Shown: in pieces, positions 51,016 through 59,712 of the stretch
Numbering within the stretch: the first letter of the stretch is position 1
Layout of the letters: the number at the start of each line of letters is the position of its first letter
Assembly (NCBI RefSeq): GCF_019430905.1
Contig: NZ_JAHYCA010000001.1
Coordinates: 605,095 to 669,094 of the forward strand
Direction of reading: 5' to 3'
Source of the DNA: Billgrantia antri
Lineage (GTDB): Bacteria; Pseudomonadota; Gammaproteobacteria; Pseudomonadales; Halomonadaceae
DNA: 64,000 nucleotides
Position numbers and translations under genes: made by a program
Notes under the pieces: model-generated
What the model was told of the DNA's origin: nothing
What the model saw: only the letters and a program-made list of their open reading frames with translations
Database searches by the model: none

Positions 51016-52077
51016 ATGCAGAGGATCGAAGAAATCTACTGGCTACGCTTCTACGGCTGCCTGGCCGTGTTCGGCTACCACTTTCTCGACCGCTTGAACC
51101 AGTACCTCGACAATGTCTATCTCGACCTGGCCCGCATCCCGACCGTGCTCGGCACGCCCATCTTCATCTTCATCTCGATCTTCCTGTTCTCGGCCCGCTA
51201 CGGCGATCGCCCTCCTCCCGGCTTTCTAGTCAAGCGTCTGCAGTACGTCATGGTGCCGTATGTCGTCTATGGGCTGATCTATGCCCTGACCAAGTACACG
51301 AACCTGCGTCGGGAGGGCGTGCCGGCCGGCCTCATCGATACGCTCATCGAATACCTCCTGTACGCCGGCTGGCACGGTTATTTTCTGATCATCGCCATGC
51401 AGTTCTACGCCTTCTACTGGCTCTACTCCCGCTATGGCCTGGAGCGATGGTTGCCACCTGGCCCTTGGCTGGTAGCGGGGTGCCTGATCAGCATCGCCTA
51501 CTGGGGCCTGACCCGACACTTCGACATCGAACCGCCAGGCTACCTGCTCTGGATCGCTCCACTCGGCTGGATCTACCTGTTCTTTCTGGCCATGCTGGTG
51601 GTGCGCCACTACCCTCGACTCGCCCCCAAGCGCCTGGCGGAAGTGGCCTGGCTAAAGTGGCTGTCGCAGCCGGCGCTCCTGCTGGGCTTCGTCGCCGCGG
51701 TCGTGCTACTGACCCTGCGCGGCGACCTGGAGTACTCCTCCAAGGAGACCTGGGTCGTGCCGTTCTTCGTGCTGTTCACGCTCTACGCCGTCACGCGGCT
51801 GCGCAACGTGCGAGCCACTCCGCTGGTCAAGTTCATCAACCGCTATTCGTTCGGCATCTATCTCGCCCACCCCATGTTCTTCGCCATGGTCGACTTCGCC
51901 CATGAGTTCGTCCCCTTCTCGCTGCTCCTATATTCGCTGCTGCTGCTCATGGTAGGCATGGCCGGCTCGATTGCCTTCAACCGGGCCGTCAACGGCATCC
52001 CCTGGGGCGGCATGCTGTTTGGCAAGACGCTTTACGTGCCCGAAGCGCAGCACCGGACGGAGACGCAGGCACGCTAG
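51016..52077 (+). CDS. Acyltransferase 3 (OafA/NodX-like) membrane protein
   Basis: The 353-residue integral membrane protein has about ten helices and the acyltransferase-3 features WLRFYGCLAVFGYHFLDR (catalytic-type H after helix 1), FSARYGDRPPPGFLVKRL (R-R-type re-entrant loop), and NRYSFGIYLAHPMFF late. It would transfer an acyl group to a cell-surface sugar or small molecule. GAAGGAAGGG precedes the ATG by five bases. The frame is open 38 codons upstream without a ribosome site. It is divergent from the esterase gene. Confidence 0.85.
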   Translation: MQRIEEIYWLRFYGCLAVFGYHFLDRLNQYLDNVYLDLARIPTVLGTPIFIFISIFLFSARYGDRPPPGFLVKRLQYVMVPYVVYGLIYALTKYTNLRREGVPAGLIDTLIEYLLYAGWHGYFLIIAMQFYAFYWLYSRYGLERWLPPGPWLVAGCLISIAYWGLTRHFDIEPPGYLLWIAPLGWIYLFFLAMLVVRHYPRLAPKRLAEVAWLKWLSQPALLLGFVAAVVLLTLRGDLEYSSKETWVVPFFVLFTLYAVTRLRNVRATPLVKFINRYSFGIYLAHPMFFAMVDFAHEFVPFSLLLYSLLLLMVGMAGSIAFNRAVNGIPWGGMLFGKTLYVPEAQHRTETQAR

Positions 52078-52141
52078 GCAGATGGCGGATCTGGTCGAAC
52101 GTCGCGGCGAATGCGGAGGGTGAGGCCGCACGAACCAGGCG

Positions 52142-52861
52142 TCAGGCTTGATGAGTGCCCTCGTAGGCCGATTTCAAGCGATAGAACTCGGCAACAATGT
52201 CGTCCATGGCGGCAGGGTCATAGTCGCTGAGCCCGCTGACGACCAGTTTCTTCGAACCACTGCCGACCGGCCGGCCACGATCGGTGATGCGAAACTCCAG
52301 TCTCACGTCGCCACGCTTGCCGATCACCTCGAGGCTCGAGTCGACCAGTTCAAGGCAAGGAGCAACCAGATCGAGCCTGTCGAGCGAAAAGCCCATGCTG
52401 TCGTAGATGACCAGTGGACGCTTGGGATTGAACATCACGCCCCGCGACTCCAGCAGCGGCTTGAGGACATGGGGAAAGTTCTTACCGGAGAAGGACACGT
52501 AGCAGCGGGTAAAGGCTTCGATGACCGCAGCATCGAGACTGGTATCGCCTTCGCGCCCGACTTCGAGGTACTGCTTCCCCTCTTCGTCCCTGACCACGAG
52601 CTGTCCCGACTCCTTCTCCTCGACATGCAGCAGGATTCCGTCACCCACCATGCTGCGGAAACGAAAATCCATGTGCCGGGAAAGACCGAACCGACTCAGC
52701 ACCAGGGCAAACAGCAGATCACCGGGCACGCAGAATCGTCGAGCTCCCGCGTCATGGATGGGGTTGAAATCTCCGGCGACACGTTTGGCGAAGTCGCTTG
52801 CCTGTTGCGCGGAGATGCGGAAGCCCACGTCCGCTGGCGTATGGTACGGGTCGAGAAACAT
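52142..52861 (-). CDS. DUF3581 family protein
   Basis: The 239-residue product begins MFLDPYHTPADVGFRISAQQ and continues with SDFAKRVAGDFNPIHDAGARRFCVPGDLLFALVL (broken mid-way), which is the DUF3581 core with its FNPIHD motif resembling a hotdog-fold dehydratase. It is a soluble, gammaproteobacterial protein of unknown function. It is convergent with the acyltransferase gene and divergent from the small ORF and the phosphate-binding-like gene. Confidence 0.87.
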   Translation of the reverse strand: MFLDPYHTPADVGFRISAQQASDFAKRVAGDFNPIHDAGARRFCVPGDLLFALVLSRFGLSRHMDFRFRSMVGDGILLHVEEKESGQLVVRDEEGKQYLEVGREGDTSLDAAVIEAFTRCYVSFSGKNFPHVLKPLLESRGVMFNPKRPLVIYDSMGFSLDRLDLVAPCLELVDSSLEVIGKRGDVRLEFRITDRGRPVGSGSKKLVVSGLSDYDPAAMDDIVAEFYRLKSAYEGTHQA

Positions 52862-53317
52862 GCGTGTTCAGGCCTGTCCTTGGTTGGAAGAACTCAAGTT
52901 GGCGATAATGCCATTTTTTACCTCGACGCGGCCACTTCGGACCGGGAAGTGCCATCTCGCAGCCACGGCTCCCGTTGCTGGCGGATTCGCAGGCCGGAGT
53001 ATAAGCCTTTGAATTCATGCCCCCGCGGGAAAAGGATGCGAATGGCCCCATGGTTGATTGGCCCCTTGCCCTTACTCGTCATTCTTGTGATATACGTATA
53101 TCGTACAACAAGGCTCAGCAGCTAAGTGCGATACATAATCATCAGATAGCCTATCGCGACTGACTCGGCCGCTTCAGCAGAGTAAGGGATCGGGGGATAA
53201 CACTATCGATACGCGCAGGAAATCCTGGCCAGCCATCCTCTCCGTTGTGCCAGGCAGAGGAGCCGTCTTTGCAGGTCAGGCCGGCTCGGTGCCATCACTC
53301 ATTGGGGACGTCGGCGC
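52862..53317. other. Noncoding interval between DUF3581 and the signalling operon
   Basis: Of these 456 bases, the only candidate gene is a 27-residue membrane ORF described separately. A CACTTC-N7-GAAGTG dyad lies near 52932-52950. The region should carry the promoter of the operon starting at 53318. No GEMM riboswitch, tRNA or other RNA gene could be recognised. Confidence 0.5.
53042..53125 (+). CDS. Possible 27-residue single-membrane-helix protein
   Basis: A short frame encodes MAPWLIGPLPLLVILVIYVY, then RTTRLSS, one hydrophobic helix followed by a basic tail, as in known small membrane proteins. GGGAAAAGG lies six bases upstream of the ATG; an in-frame ATG two codons earlier is also possible. 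No homologue is recognised, and hydrophobic frames can arise by chance, so this is a weak but reasonable call. Confidence 0.35.
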   Translation: MAPWLIGPLPLLVILVIYVYRTTRLSS

Positions 53318-53752
53318 GTGGCGGGATTGACACGTTGGCTGATGCTGCCGCTGGTGCTGGCACTGTTGAGCGTGCCCGCGCAGGCCAATGAGCGTCAGAT
53401 CGTCCTGATCGCGCACCCGAACGTGGTCGATGCCGCCCTCACCCGCGACACCACCCGGGCAATCTTTGCCATGCGACAGCGCAGCTGGCCTGATGGCCAG
53501 GCCGTCCGCGTGTTCGTGTTGCCCAGCACCCACCCTGTCCACGCTCGCTTCGCCAAGGAGCGTCTTAGCGTTTACCCCCATCAGCTGCAGTTGGCCTGGG
53601 ATCGCATGGTGTTCTCGGGGACGGGCCAGGCCCCAAGTCAGGTCGACAGCCAATCAGAAATGCTGGAACGCGTCGCCACGACGCCTGGCGCCCTTGGGTA
53701 TCTGGAAAGGGAGTATCTGGATGATAGAGTCCAAATCATTACCATGGAGTAG
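53318..53752 (+). CDS. Phosphate ABC substrate-binding-like periplasmic protein (short PstS-like)
   Basis: The 144-residue protein has a signal peptide (WLMLPLVLALLSVPAQA) and then a half-size PstS-like domain: VVDAALTRDTTRAIFAMRQRSWPDGQAVRVFVLP (broken mid-strand), HARFAKERLSVYPHQL, and TTPGALGYLERE. This fold usually binds phosphate or another anion, but no ABC permease is near. It is the first gene of the porin/GGDEF-EAL/acyltransferase unit, overlapping the porin gene by 32 bases. A role in sensing an extracytoplasmic anion for the signalling protein is inferred. Confidence 0.75.
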   Translation: MAGLTRWLMLPLVLALLSVPAQANERQIVLIAHPNVVDAALTRDTTRAIFAMRQRSWPDGQAVRVFVLPSTHPVHARFAKERLSVYPHQLQLAWDRMVFSGTGQAPSQVDSQSEMLERVATTPGALGYLEREYLDDRVQIITME

Positions 53753-54920
53753 ACGCCGCCGTTCACACTCCGTGTGCGTGGCGCTGGCTCTCGCCTGGGC
53801 TCCCATGGTCGAGGCGGATGGTGTCATGGACACCCTGCAGGTACACGGTTTTCTCAGCCAGGCGCTCGTCATCACCGACGACAACGATTTCTTCGGCCCC
53901 AGCAGCAATGACGGCAGTCTCAAGTACACCGAGATCGGCGCCAATGCCTCGATCCGGCCTCGCCCCGACGTGCTCGTGGCGGCTCAGGTACTGAGCAGAC
54001 GCGCCGGGGGCGACGGTAGCGATGCCCGCCCAGCCTTGGACTATGGCGTGGTCGACTACCAGCCATACTCCGACCAGCGGCGAACCTTGGGCATCCAGCT
54101 CGGGCGCTTCAAGAACCCCTTCGGCTTTTACAACCAGACGCGGGATGTGGCCTTCACCCGCCCCAGCATCCTGCTGCCCCAGTCGATCTATTTCGACCGC
54201 ACCCGCTCTCTCGGGCTTTCCGCCGATGGCGTCAGCCTGTATGCCGAGGAGCGGATGGAGCACGGCACGCTGCGCTTCACCGGAGGCGTCGGCACCCCTA
54301 GCACGCGCGACCTGGATGACCAGCTCTTTCCCGCTCACCTGGGCATGGACGTGAGCGGGAGTACGTCTTCCATCGCCCAACTGCGCTATGAGCACTCGGG
54401 AGGACATTTCACGGCCGCCCTCAGCGCCGCGGACGTCAACCTGGACCTGGGACTCGGCCCCAGCGAAGGCGAACTAAACTTTCAACCCTGGATACTCTCG
54501 CTACAGTACGACAAGGAGCATTGGGCGTTAACCGGCGAGTTCGCCCTGCGCAGGGTATCGACCACCGATACCGGCCCCTTGCCCGGCTCCGACGTCACCG
54601 GTGAGAGCTGGTACATCCAGTACACTCGTCGCTTCCTCGACAATTGGCAGTGGCTGGTTCGCTACGACAGTCTGGTCAGCAACCGCGACGACCGCTCGGG
54701 TCAGGCCTACGAGGCCCAGGGGCGAGGCCCCGCCCATGCGCGCTATGCGGATGACATCACGTTCGGGCTACAGTGGCGGGTCAACCCCCGCGTGCTGGTG
54801 GCTGCCGAATACCATCACATCGACGGCACCGGCTGGTTGCCGTTACGCGACGAACCGGATCCCGCCGAGACTCAGCGGCGCTGGAACATGGTGCTTTTTC
54901 AACTCTCATTGCGCTTCTGA
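53721..54920 (+). CDS. Porin-like outer-membrane beta-barrel protein
   Basis: The 399-residue product has a signal peptide (VCVALALAWAPMVEA) preceded by an arginine-rich n-region, then alternating hydrophobic strands typical of a beta-barrel, including LQVHGFLSQALVI, LGIQLGRFKNPFGFYNQTRD and a final WNMVLFQLSLRF ending in phenylalanine, the classic outer-membrane C-terminus. Its start lies inside the preceding gene, with AAGGGAG upstream. It could give outer-membrane access for the ligand sensed by its neighbours. The family resembles uncharacterised porins rather than OprP. Confidence 0.78.
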   Translation: MIESKSLPWSRRRRSHSVCVALALAWAPMVEADGVMDTLQVHGFLSQALVITDDNDFFGPSSNDGSLKYTEIGANASIRPRPDVLVAAQVLSRRAGGDGSDARPALDYGVVDYQPYSDQRRTLGIQLGRFKNPFGFYNQTRDVAFTRPSILLPQSIYFDRTRSLGLSADGVSLYAEERMEHGTLRFTGGVGTPSTRDLDDQLFPAHLGMDVSGSTSSIAQLRYEHSGGHFTAALSAADVNLDLGLGPSEGELNFQPWILSLQYDKEHWALTGEFALRRVSTTDTGPLPGSDVTGESWYIQYTRRFLDNWQWLVRYDSLVSNRDDRSGQAYEAQGRGPAHARYADDITFGLQWRVNPRVLVAAEYHHIDGTGWLPLRDEPDPAETQRRWNMVLFQLSLRF

Positions 54921-54965
54921 TCAACGAACCCACTACTCTTCAAGAATCGGCCAGGGATTGCCAGC

Positions 54966-57803
54966 ATGAGCGCTTTCTCACCACAAGCACCTCGTTCGCG
55001 AATGAGCCTGACTTGGCGAGTGCTTGCTCTGAGCAGCCTGTTGCTGCTGGTGCTGGCGGGGCTATTTACCTGGCTGGGCCACGCCAACCTGACCCGCCAG
55101 TTCGAGGAGAGCCGCCGGGAAAGCAACCAGCGAGAAACACGTGAAATCCAGCTGGCCCTGCAACGCTCCGAGGCGAGCCTGCTGCAAATCGCGGCGCTGA
55201 CGGCCGCCTCTCCCGACCTGGGCCCGGCGCTGGCCAACGACGAGCGCACGGCGCTGATCGGCTCGCTCTCGTCACAGTGGCCGACGCTTCAGCTCGAAGC
55301 CGGCATCGACGAAATCCTGGTGTTCGATGCCCAAGGTCGCCAGCTGGCCGAGTGGGGCGAAGCCCAGGCCGACAGGGAGCGGCCCGTGCAGGACTGGGTT
55401 AACCAGGTCATGGAAACCGAATATCCGTTCTCCGCGCTGCGCTGTGCCAACGACTGCCGGCAATATGCCGCCGTGCCCATCCTGGTCGAAGGCGAAAGCG
55501 TCGGCATGGTGGTGCTGTCCCGCTCCCTGGCCGACGTGACCCGCCAGGCCCAGCAGGTTTCCGGCAGCGACGTCGCGCTGTTGATCACCGGTGCGCACAG
55601 CACTGAGGTGGCATCGGAGCGGCACCTGGCGAGCTGGAACGGTAACCTTGTCGCGCTGACACATACGAGCGAATACCTGCCCTTACTGCGACGGGCAGCG
55701 CAGCAGGCCATGCTCAGCGACATTCTCGCCACCCCATTGCGCCTGCGCCATGAGGGCCGCGCTTATGAACTGTCCGCCGTACGCATGGAGGCCGAGGATA
55801 GCCGGCGCAGCACCGGCTTCTTTCTCCTCGCCGCGGACATCACCTCCCAGATCCGAACCATTCAACGGGATACGCGTAACCTGATGTTGGTCAGCATCGG
55901 CGGCTGGCTTGCAGCCGAGTTGCTGCTGCTGGCCATCCTGCTGCGCCCGATGGCCAGGCTGCGGCGGCTGGCCGGCGTCCTTCCCGTCCTGGCTCATGGA
56001 GGCTTTGCCAAAGCCCGCAGCGCCATCCCCGTCCCACAGGGCCGCTTCGAAGACGAAATCGACGTCCTCGAGGGCACGACGCTGGCCCTTTCCGATCAGT
56101 TGGAAGCGCTGGAGAAGGAGGTCACGGCTCGGGGGCTCCAGCTTGCCGAGCGGGTCGACGAGCTGGCCCGCGAGCGCGATTTCGTCGGTAGCCTACTGGA
56201 TACCGCTCGCGTTTTCATCGTCACCCAGGATGATCAAGGCCATATCACGCTGATCAACGACTACGCTCTCACGACCCTGGCCATGCAGGAGGAGCGCCTG
56301 CTGGGCCGTGCATTCGACGATGTATTCACGCCACGCAGCGACAATGAGCCGGACAAGGAAGTTTCCCAGGAGGAACGCAGCCTGGTAACGGCGGACGGAC
56401 GACAGCGAACCATTGCCTGGTACCATGCGCCGCTGGCGTCACACAGCGACTCCCGGGCGGCCCGCATTTCGGTCGGTCTCGATATTACCGAACGCAAGCT
56501 GGCCGAAGCGCGCCTCACCTGGTTGGCCGAGCGCGATCCGTTGACGGAGCTGTACAACCGGCGTTATTTCCAGGAGGCGCTGGGGCAGGCGATGCGACGA
56601 GGTCGCTGCGGTGCGGTGCTGTTACTCGACCTCGATCACTTCAAGGACGTCAACGAGCTCAGCGGCCACCACACCGGCGATCAGCTGCTGCGCATGGTGG
56701 CGGATACGCTGTTTCAGGAGTTCGGCCATCACGGCGTCATTGCGCGACTGGGGGGCGACGAGTTCGCGATGCTGTTGGAGGGCGCCGACACCCGGCGAGC
56801 CATCAGTATCGCCAAGCAGATCACTCCGCTGCTCGACAGCACCGGCCTGGATGCCGGCGGACAGCGCCACCGGGCTACGGCGAGCCTGGGCATCGCGCTG
56901 TTCCCGACACATGGCGACAACCCTGCCGATCTGATGGCCAATGCCGACCTGGCCATGTACAAGGCCAAGGAGAGCGGTTCCCAGCGCTGGCATCTGCTTT
57001 CGACACTCGAGCGCGCCAAGGACGAATTGCAGGAGCGGGTCTACTGGGTGGAGCGGATCCGCCAAGCCATCGACGAGGAAGGCTTCGAATTGATGGTGCA
57101 GCCGATCGTACGCCTGAGCGATGGCGACGTGCGCCACTATGAGGTGCTGCTGCGAATGCGCGGCCCGAAGGGGGCGCTCATCTCCCCGGCGCACTTCATT
57201 CCGGTGGCGGAGCGCAGCGGCCAGATCGTGCATATCGACCGCTGGGTGCTGCGCCAGAGCCTGCGCGCCCTGAGCCGCGTGCAGGCCCAGGGGATCAGCC
57301 TCGCCGTCAACCTTTCGGGCCAGACCCTTCATGACGAGGGTCTCAAGCAGTTTCTGATGGAAGAACTGAAGACCACCGGCGCAGACCCGCACCACCTGAT
57401 TCTCGAGATCACAGAGACGGCTGCCGTCACCGACTTTTCCAGCGCGCGCGGAGTGCTCCAGGCCCTACGCGACCTGGGCTGCCGCACCGCCCTCGATGAT
57501 TTCGGCGTCGGGTTCAGCAGCTTCCACTATCTCGGCGAGCTGCCTGTCGACTTCATCAAGATTGACGGCGCCTTCATTCGCACCCTGAGCACGAACGCAG
57601 ACAGCCAGGTCATCGTCAAGGCCATCGCCGACATCGCGGCTGGGTTCGGCAAGCAGGCCATCGCCGAGTTCGTTGATCAGGAGGTTCTGATTTCCCTTTT
57701 GACTTCCTACGGCATCACTTACGGCCAGGGCTACCAGCTTGGTCGTCCCACCCCTCTGGCTGAGGCCATTCCGGGAGTTTCACATGGAGATACCACGTCA
57801 TAA
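54966..57803 (+). CDS. Membrane GGDEF-EAL protein with periplasmic sensor and PAS domain
   Basis: The 945-residue protein has a first membrane helix at about 17-40, a periplasmic sensor of about 260 residues (CHASE/dCache-like), a second helix near 306-328, a HAMP-like linker, a PAS domain about 405-515 (RDFVGSLLDTARVFIVTQDD), GGDEF with intact G596-G-D-E-F600 in RLGGDEFAML, and EAL with E726-V-L-L-R and D844-D845-F-G. Other EAL catalytic positions look intact (LEITE, FIKIDG, AEFVDQE). It may make or degrade c-di-GMP; no upstream RxxD inhibitory site is seen. It overlaps the acyltransferase gene by 20 bases. Confidence 0.9.
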   Translation: MSAFSPQAPRSRMSLTWRVLALSSLLLLVLAGLFTWLGHANLTRQFEESRRESNQRETREIQLALQRSEASLLQIAALTAASPDLGPALANDERTALIGSLSSQWPTLQLEAGIDEILVFDAQGRQLAEWGEAQADRERPVQDWVNQVMETEYPFSALRCANDCRQYAAVPILVEGESVGMVVLSRSLADVTRQAQQVSGSDVALLITGAHSTEVASERHLASWNGNLVALTHTSEYLPLLRRAAQQAMLSDILATPLRLRHEGRAYELSAVRMEAEDSRRSTGFFLLAADITSQIRTIQRDTRNLMLVSIGGWLAAELLLLAILLRPMARLRRLAGVLPVLAHGGFAKARSAIPVPQGRFEDEIDVLEGTTLALSDQLEALEKEVTARGLQLAERVDELARERDFVGSLLDTARVFIVTQDDQGHITLINDYALTTLAMQEERLLGRAFDDVFTPRSDNEPDKEVSQEERSLVTADGRQRTIAWYHAPLASHSDSRAARISVGLDITERKLAEARLTWLAERDPLTELYNRRYFQEALGQAMRRGRCGAVLLLDLDHFKDVNELSGHHTGDQLLRMVADTLFQEFGHHGVIARLGGDEFAMLLEGADTRRAISIAKQITPLLDSTGLDAGGQRHRATASLGIALFPTHGDNPADLMANADLAMYKAKESGSQRWHLLSTLERAKDELQERVYWVERIRQAIDEEGFELMVQPIVRLSDGDVRHYEVLLRMRGPKGALISPAHFIPVAERSGQIVHIDRWVLRQSLRALSRVQAQGISLAVNLSGQTLHDEGLKQFLMEELKTTGADPHHLILEITETAAVTDFSSARGVLQALRDLGCRTALDDFGVGFSSFHYLGELPVDFIKIDGAFIRTLSTNADSQVIVKAIADIAAGFGKQAIAEFVDQEVLISLLTSYGITYGQGYQLGRPTPLAEAIPGVSHGDTTS

Positions 57804-58584
57804 GTCGAACATCAGCGAGCGTGGCGTGCCCCAGAGCGATCGGGTGCGAGAGTTCGTCGAGCAATACCGTTTCATCATCGCTCGTTGCCGGGAGAGTCGG
57901 TACCGAGCCTACGCCTTGCGTCACAAGGTCTTTCGCGAGGAACTCGAATATGCCCTGGGGGATGATGTCGACACTCCCTTCGAGAAGGATGCCCACGACA
58001 AGCATTCGATCCTCTGCCTGCTCCACCATGTCGGGAGCAACCGTGACGCCGGTTGTCTACGGGTGGTCCTGCCCATCGACAATGACGGGCAGCCAAGGAC
58101 CCTGCCACTGGAGGAGAGCTGCGCCCATGGCCTGACCGACCCACAGCTGCATCCGGATCGGTTCGAGCGCAACTCGCTCTGCGAGGTCTCACGCCTCGCC
58201 GTGCATCCCGACTTTCGCCGCACGCGAGAATGTGCGCTGGGCCTACGCGAACAGGACCTCCAGCCGCTCGAAGAAAACCGCTTGCCTCCCCCTTCCCCGT
58301 TGGTGACCCTGAGCCTGTTCCTGGCCGCCACCGCTATCGTCGGCCTTTCGGGCAGGCGCCATGTCTTTTCCATGATGGAGCCGCGCTTTGCACGCCTGCT
58401 GAAAATCTCCGGCTTGCAGTTCCGCCAGGTCGGCAATGTCATCGATTACTGCGGCCCCAGGGCGGCCTACTACATCGACCAGCACCAGGCCGAACGGGAT
58501 CTCCAGCCCAGCCTGCAGCCGCTCTATCAGCACATATGGACGTCACTGGCGCCGCAAGTCGAGAGCGCTACCCCTCTCGTCTGA
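57784..58584 (+). CDS. N-acyl amino acid synthase-like (PEP-CTERM/exosortase-associated) acyltransferase
   Basis: The 266-residue protein fits the FeeM-like GNAT group annotated as PEP-CTERM/exosortase system-associated acyltransferase. Key pieces are YRAYALRHKVFREELEYAL, HDKHSILCLLHHVGSNRDAGCLRVVLP (broken mid-way), the EVSRLAVHPDFRR acyl-CoA/ACP-binding motif and a hydrophobic SPLVTLSLFLAATAI segment. Known FeeM enzymes join fatty acyl-ACP to amino acids such as tyrosine. It starts inside the end of the GGDEF-EAL gene, so translation is coupled. No exosortase gene or PEP-CTERM protein is in the window. The product is likely a lipid-like signal or membrane lipid; this is inferred. Confidence 0.8.
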   Translation: MEIPRHKSNISERGVPQSDRVREFVEQYRFIIARCRESRYRAYALRHKVFREELEYALGDDVDTPFEKDAHDKHSILCLLHHVGSNRDAGCLRVVLPIDNDGQPRTLPLEESCAHGLTDPQLHPDRFERNSLCEVSRLAVHPDFRRTRECALGLREQDLQPLEENRLPPPSPLVTLSLFLAATAIVGLSGRRHVFSMMEPRFARLLKISGLQFRQVGNVIDYCGPRAAYYIDQHQAERDLQPSLQPLYQHIWTSLAPQVESATPLV

Positions 58585-59711
58585 CGCGGGGATGTCAGAG
58601 CCTGCGCGGGCGGGCGTCGCGGTGCGCCCGCGGGCGAAGGCACACTTGCCGACAAGTCAGGGCCGGAGTACAGCCGGCCCGGCCAGGTGAGCACCATCAC
58701 CGCCAGTACGTTGCGATGCTCGCCTCGCACCAGGTCGGTCTCGCCTCGCAATGAGGGGATAATACCGGCCCTTGGGTCGATCGACTCCATCAGGCGCTGG
58801 CGAATTCTGGTCACGACAGGGTGATCTTCGTTTCCCGTCAGCAGGAAGACGAGTGCCACCTCGGCCTGAATGTCCTCGGTGGCCTGGTCGAGGATGCGTT
58901 CGATCTCGGCAGCAAGCGCCTCGAGGATCCAGGCATGCCGTTCGGCCGGGACCCAGCGCTGATAGTAGAGGCTGTCGGCGATCACGATATGGGTCATGCC
59001 ATACAGGCGATTGCGGTAATCGGCTTCGTCCAGGGCCGCCACGGTATCCAGGGGAAACGTGGCCTGGAACGCATCGCGCATCTCGTGGCGCAGATCGACG
59101 ATACCCAACTGGTGCAGGAACCAGGCCTGATTGGCTACCTGAGCGGTATACAGGCGCATGACCTCGGGGTCGGTGAGGAAGCGCTGCCAGGCCAGACTCC
59201 CCAAATAGTCGAGCGCGCGCTCATGATCGGGCACAGCATCCAGCAAGTTGTAATAGTCCGCCTGAACCAGGCGAAAGAGCAGCTGGCGGCCGAAGGCTAT
59301 CTCGCCCCACTTCGCCAGCATCTCTTTCCTGGCCCGCTGCTTGGCCGTGCGGAGTGGATAATTGGCCACTGCCTGCTGGGCACGAGCCGCTGCATAGCCC
59401 GGCTCGGCGAGCCCTTCGATGTCACGCTCGAGCTGGGCCAGCAGCCGCCGGCCGTGGGCTTCGATGAGCGGCAGGTAAGCCTGATCGCCGCTGATGCGAT
59501 AGAGCCGCTGGGCATAGTGACGCTGCTTGTCGCGAGGCAACTCGGGCAAGGCCGCCTCATAGACGGCCTGGATCGCCTGACCGGTGGCCGAATAGTCGCG
59601 GGACGGCTGCGCGGGCTCGGCGGCACAACCGGAAAGCCATAGTAGCAGTATCAGCAATGCGGCACGCCAGTGACCCGTTGCCAGCCGAACCGGGGTCTGG
59701 GCTACGTTCAT
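58527..59711 (-). CDS. DUF3541-like lipoprotein
   Basis: The product of 394 residues begins with a lipoprotein signal ending LLLWLSGC and continues with all-helical repeats. The middle and C-terminal part resembles DUF3541: RLYGMTHIVIADSLYYQ, ILDQATEDIQAEVALVFLLTG (one helix each), and RGETDLVRGEHRNVLAVMVLTW. The tail after WPGRLYSGPD has low complexity. It is adjacent to the TRIC gene, one base separating stop and start, so both are co-transcribed. Its 3' end overlaps the convergent acyltransferase gene by 58 bases, so the tail may be poorly conserved. Confidence 0.65.
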   Translation of the reverse strand: MNVAQTPVRLATGHWRAALLILLLWLSGCAAEPAQPSRDYSATGQAIQAVYEAALPELPRDKQRHYAQRLYRISGDQAYLPLIEAHGRRLLAQLERDIEGLAEPGYAAARAQQAVANYPLRTAKQRARKEMLAKWGEIAFGRQLLFRLVQADYYNLLDAVPDHERALDYLGSLAWQRFLTDPEVMRLYTAQVANQAWFLHQLGIVDLRHEMRDAFQATFPLDTVAALDEADYRNRLYGMTHIVIADSLYYQRWVPAERHAWILEALAAEIERILDQATEDIQAEVALVFLLTGNEDHPVVTRIRQRLMESIDPRAGIIPSLRGETDLVRGEHRNVLAVMVLTWPGRLYSGPDLSASVPSPAGAPRRPPAQALTSPRQTRGVALSTCGASDVHMC

Positions 59712-59712
59712 G

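Noticed and set aside
53126..53317. Possible c-di-GMP riboswitch (GEMM) upstream of the GGDEF-EAL operon
   Set aside because: None of the conserved GEMM segments could be found, and no strong stem series is seen.
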